Below are positions 20,457-25,781 of a DNA stretch of 25,781 bases, one piece after another. Position numbers and translations under genes: made by a program. This stretch comes from Pelargonium nanum (taxonomy: Eukaryota > Streptophyta > Magnoliopsida > Geraniales > Geraniaceae): the NCBI GenBank assembly GCA_036897485.1, contig JAYMTF010001160.1, positions 1 to 25,781 on the forward strand. Reading direction: 5' to 3'. Position 1 is the stretch's first letter. Each line of letters starts with the position of its first letter. A model generated the notes under the pieces. The model had not been told where the DNA came from. It was given only the letters and a program-made list of their open reading frames with translations, and searched no databases.

Positions 20457-20682
20457 TATATAAATAATTTTGACTGCTGTTGTGGCTCTATTTCTTACTG
20501 TCGTTTTGAAAGTCGATTAGAGTTTTTGTGTTACGGCTACTCTTAATTTTAGAGTGACAACAGTCTCTTGAATTTGCATATAGCAAATTTATAGTCTTTC
20601 TCGTTAAAATAGCGAGCTCTTTTATATTCTTTGATATCAAGTTAAGATTTTGTCAGAGTCAATTTACAGAGTGACGACGTAG

Positions 20683-21072
20683 ATTCGCAATAGGTTTTTT
20701 GGTTGGTGTGCGTGTAAAGCTTCAGAAGACAGTTGTAAAGTAGGAGAAGGTGGCTTGAAAGATGCTGATTTGGTCAAAGTCATTAAATCAAATTTCGAGT
20801 TTGATGACGGATCAGATGGTACGAGAGGCAGTTGGCAGAGCACTCCACGTCATCGGCTTAAACTTCAAGTGCAATCGTTGTTAGTTGTTCGTGCTCTTCA
20901 GGCTAGAGGGGAGGATTTCAGTGCTTTGAACTTGATTATTCAAACTAATGGGGAAGAATCTAATGTCTTTGGTTTGATTATTTATGATGTTTTAGTCATT
21001 GTGCCTCATGTCAGTTTTCTATTTTCGGGTACAATTATCATCCAATTTGAAATAACAAAATATTACTTTTGA
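20683..21072 (+). other. Orphan open frame of unknown nature (possible gene or element remnant)
   Basis: The frame is open from just after a TAG at 20680-20682 to the TGA at 21070-21072. It has no ATG near its start; the internal TTG at 20755 is not a convincing start. The middle part (KDADLVKVIKSNFEFDDG..., then LKLQVQSLLVVRALQARGED) has balanced, protein-like composition, while the last 35 codons become hydrophobic and AT-rich. I do not recognise it. It may be a fragment of a lost gene or part of a small mobile element. Real translation is doubtful. Confidence 0.2.
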
Positions 21073-21112
21073 GTTAAAATTTTGACTGTTGTCACGTTAG
21101 TTTAGTAAACAA

Positions 21113-21143
21113 GGCCCATAACGAGCCCAAAAAAATTGGCCCA
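21113..21143. promoter_or_regulatory. Cluster of three site II (TGGGCC/T) elements upstream of HEMC
   Basis: GGCCCA at 21113-21118, AGCCCA at 21124-21129 and GGCCCA at 21138-21143 are, in reverse complement, TGGGCC, TGGGCT and TGGGCC. Site II elements are bound by TCP factors and are common in promoters of housekeeping and organelle-related genes. They lie about 205-235 bp before the HEMC ATG. Confidence 0.55.
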
Positions 21144-21195
21144 TTAAATTAAATGAAAATAGTGAATTTAAAACTAATTAAAAAAAAAAAAAGCT

Positions 21196-21213
21196 ATCAT
21201 CATCATCATCATC
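21196..21213. repeat. (ATC)6 microsatellite
   Basis: Six uninterrupted ATC units in the HEMC promoter or 5' UTR, preceded by a 12-14 nt A-tract. Confidence 0.9.
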
Positions 21214-21347
21214 GCATTAGAGAGAGGTTAGCTGTGCTGACAAATCCAATCCGCCACAACCCATCTTGACAATCTTCGAAGCTAAACTATCTCATCTTCT
21301 TCCTCCTTTTATCTCTTCAAAACCTTAATTTTCGCTTGAGCTCGGCA

Positions 21348-23777
<2,430 letters not shown>

Positions 23778-24790
23778 GTAACTTGATGATAGAATTAGGA
23801 GAATGAGAAAAACATGGTGTTATCATCATGTCTTAGGGATTGCGCCAATTAGTTCACGTGTATCGTCTTGAGCTCTTGTATGTTGTAACTTTAGTAAATA
23901 ATTGTTATGATTAATTGTAAACTAGAAGAGATTGTTCTAATCAATCACATGCATTGTTTTAATAAATCTCTCTCTCTCTCATGTGTCCACATATCACATG
24001 TAAATGTCATATGCTTATGCCATATCTATAAGTACCAATTAATAAAGTTACAGTTTAATCATAAACATCACAGCAAGAAGTGGATACACTTTTACCAGGA
24101 GATTGTCAATTTACTTTGTGGATCACTTTATCCAATAGTCAATAGCCAGCTTCAGTTGCTGCCTCTGAATAAGATAGCCATAGTTCTACATATTCAATGG
24201 CTCCATGCGGCGGTATACAAGATAGTCCTGCTTCTGTTTCTAACTATTCCACATGAAAACATCAGGTACACATCTTTTTTTGCTTTCACCAAATCAATCT
24301 TTGATATATATTTTATCTACATGTGTGCTGAGTTGAGATGCTGGGAAACAGGGGAAGTAGTCTTTTTTCACTTTAACTGTTGCTTTATTCCATTGTGAAC
24401 TGCCATCTGGAATGCTTTTGCCTTCTTATATATATTTAGGATCAATAGCACACTACTATGATGCTTATGATTTATGAAGGCAGACTTGTATTTAGTATGT
24501 TGAGATTGCTTCATTTAAACTAAATCATGATGTGGTATTTCACACACACAAAATGTAAGATGTTTAGCATGTAATAAGAATTTGTCTGTGTCAATGTGTT
24601 ATTGGATATTGCAATTATACTAGATAGGAAGGATGAGTTGCTTCTATAACACCTTGTCTTGAGACTATATTTCCAGAATTAAATGTTATAATCGCATGGA
24701 TAAATCTCCCAAAAATCAAGAAATAGACTACTCTTTTTTCTCTTTAACTTTTTGGCAAAGAATTAATTCCAGTAAAATCACGTACAATTC
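23778..24790. other. Intergenic region between HEMC and the carboxypeptidase gene (convergent)
   Basis: The two genes converge, so both 3' UTRs lie at the ends. A (TC)7 run is at 23967-23980. A less AT-rich stretch at 24099-24265 has splice-like borders and one open frame, but I cannot identify it. The rest, about 24270-24790, is AT-rich with nothing recognised. Confidence 0.55.
24099..24265 (+). other. Possible orphan exon or gene remnant
   Basis: The stretch starts after TTTTACCAG and ends before GTACAC, so it could be spliced as an exon, and one plus-strand frame is open throughout (starting EIVNLLCGSLYPIVNSQLQ, later HIQWLHAAVYK). Base composition is less AT-rich than the flanks. The minus strand also has a protein-like open stretch. 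I recognise no family, and no flanking coding exons were seen. Confidence 0.2.
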
Positions 24791-25781
24791 CTAAAATGGT
24801 TTGGTTGGTAGTTTCTCATTGGCCAAGAAGTGTTTAATGAGCTGGAGAGATTGCTTGGGTGCAAATGTTGGGACTTGGTGACCCGCACCTCTGACAGTAA
24901 CGAACGTAAGGCCATCATAACCAATAGTCCACCCGCCAACCTATAGAATACGAAATCCATCAGTTAGGTTTTTTAAACATTAGAGAAATCTCATCAGCTT
25001 TATAATTTTGTTTCTATTTCAAGCATGCATACCTGTTTATCATTGTACCAGGGCGTCCATTCTTCAAGAGTCTTTAGTCCTAGCTTTTTCAATGAGTATC
25101 TAGTTGCAGTTACTGGAATTCTTCCATCTGTATCTCCACTGTGATCAATCAAACATATATAACTTCAGCCACAATGTCTTCTTGTTTTACTTTCTATATA
25201 GAAAAAAGTTATTAACATACTACCTGTAGACCCATATGCGAAGGCCTCCTCCTACAAGCTTTTTGATCACCGGAAGTATGGATGGCGATGAATCTTCCCA
25301 CCAGGTAATGCTCTCACTGCAAACAAGTATAGTATTATACTAGTGTGAGTGGTGTACTTTGACATGTTTGTTGTATTGCACATTATAAGCTGAAAAATGA
25401 GTATGTTGATACCTGCAGTGAGTCCATGGATAAGGAATTTTAGTGACATTTGCATGGAGTGCCTTTTGAACTTCTGGCCTGTTAAAATATATCTCAGTGT
25501 AATATGATGCGCAGGGATCGTAACCTGCTGGTTTTGTGTGCCATCCTTGCTGTGAAAACCAAATGGTACTTGCAGTCATTATGTTTTGTGTTTTGATCTT
25601 AATACTTATTATATATGTTAACATTGTGCTTGCAGTGAGAGCTTACGAATTTAGCGAGCAACTGGGGAGCAACACCTTGGATCACGGGAAGTTGCCTAGC
25701 ATTGGTGAAGTTGGTATTTACACAGGTAGGAGAATACAAACTGTACATATCGATGATGCTGTATACATCAAAGTACTTGTC
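24791..25781 (-). CDS. Serine carboxypeptidase-like protein (S10 family), C-terminal part; gene runs off the right edge
   Basis: The five visible minus-strand exons are (beyond 25781)-25647, 25549-25413, 25316-25224, 25138-25033 and 24940-24791. They encode the last 206 residues in one frame. Two of the three catalytic-triad residues are seen: Asp in [15 protein letters not shown] and His in GAGHQVPTF. The catalytic Ser and the signal peptide lie outside the window. Other S10 features are [22 protein letters not shown] and [13 protein letters not shown]-glycosylation sequons (NFT, NVT) fit a secreted or vacuolar protein. The protein may be a peptidase or, as in some plant members, an acyltransferase. 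The neighbours suggest it corresponds to Arabidopsis SCPL34/SCPL35. Confidence 0.93.

Larger units (their letters stand above)
20400..21347. other. Intergenic region between nicotinamidase and HEMC, with an orphan ORF
   Basis: About 950 bp. The left end holds the nicotinamidase 3' UTR. An open frame without recognised homology runs 20683-21072, enclosed by a 12-bp inverted repeat (20556-20567 and 21084-21095). The right end is the HEMC promoter, with a cluster of GGCCCA/AGCCCA words at 21113-21143, an A-tract and an (ATC)6 repeat at 21196-21213. Confidence 0.6.

Noticed and set aside
23907-24398. A 163-codon plus-strand frame as a complete gene
   Set aside because: Its ends are AT-rich with random-looking hydrophobic product and no domain; only the 24099-24265 core was kept as a possible remnant.

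Overview
This is a plant nuclear window. It has short AT-rich introns with GT-AG borders, plastid and mitochondrial presequences, a type II MADS box, and low-GC intergenic DNA with plant-type MITEs. The B-sister MADS protein is closest, from memory, to asterid FBP24-like proteins, so I favour a eudicot and probably an asterid; species cannot be told.

Layout: (1) exon 1 of a B-sister MADS-box gene (TT16/FBP24 type) at 715-902 on the minus strand, with the rest of the gene beyond the left edge. (2) A complete 13-exon KDM3/JMJ25-type JmjC histone demethylase gene, 3538-9716 minus, 1,054 aa, with five canonical AT-hooks in an internally repeated N-terminal exon. (3) The mitochondrial succinate-CoA ligase alpha subunit, 11373-15298 minus, 7 exons, 344 aa. 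(4) A plastid J-domain plus ferredoxin-domain membrane protein (DJC76 type), 16366-18106 plus, 4 exons, 474 aa. (5) The U5 snRNP protein DIM1/YLS8, 18367-19534 minus, 2 exons, 142 aa. (6) An intronless nicotinamidase of NIC2/NIC3 type, 19782-20399 plus, 205 aa. (7) Plastid porphobilinogen deaminase HEMC, 21348-23777 plus, 5 exons, 380 aa. (8) The 3' part of a secreted serine carboxypeptidase-like gene, from 24791 past the right edge, minus. Exon joins were worked out by hand; every join keeps frame and uses GT-AG.

The genes are not an operon or a recognised cluster: they serve transcription, chromatin, the TCA cycle, plastid protein handling, splicing, NAD salvage, tetrapyrrole synthesis and proteolysis. 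Their order is informative. As I recall it, the order interleaves two Arabidopsis chromosome 5 segments (around At5g23210-At5g23260 and At5g08260-At5g08300), as expected of a locus resembling the order before duplication and gene loss. The JmjC gene is the exception.

Other points of note: two MITE-like elements (a Stowaway-like one with a partly duplicated end and one inside the DIM1 intron), a sharp GC-rich core inside the nicotinamidase ORF, a 247-bp shared promoter between DIM1 and the nicotinamidase, a tandem splice acceptor in HEMC where the upstream AG would give an immediate stop, and MADS-related candidate sites (a perfect CArG box and a telobox). I found no convincing evidence of a wholly new biological system.
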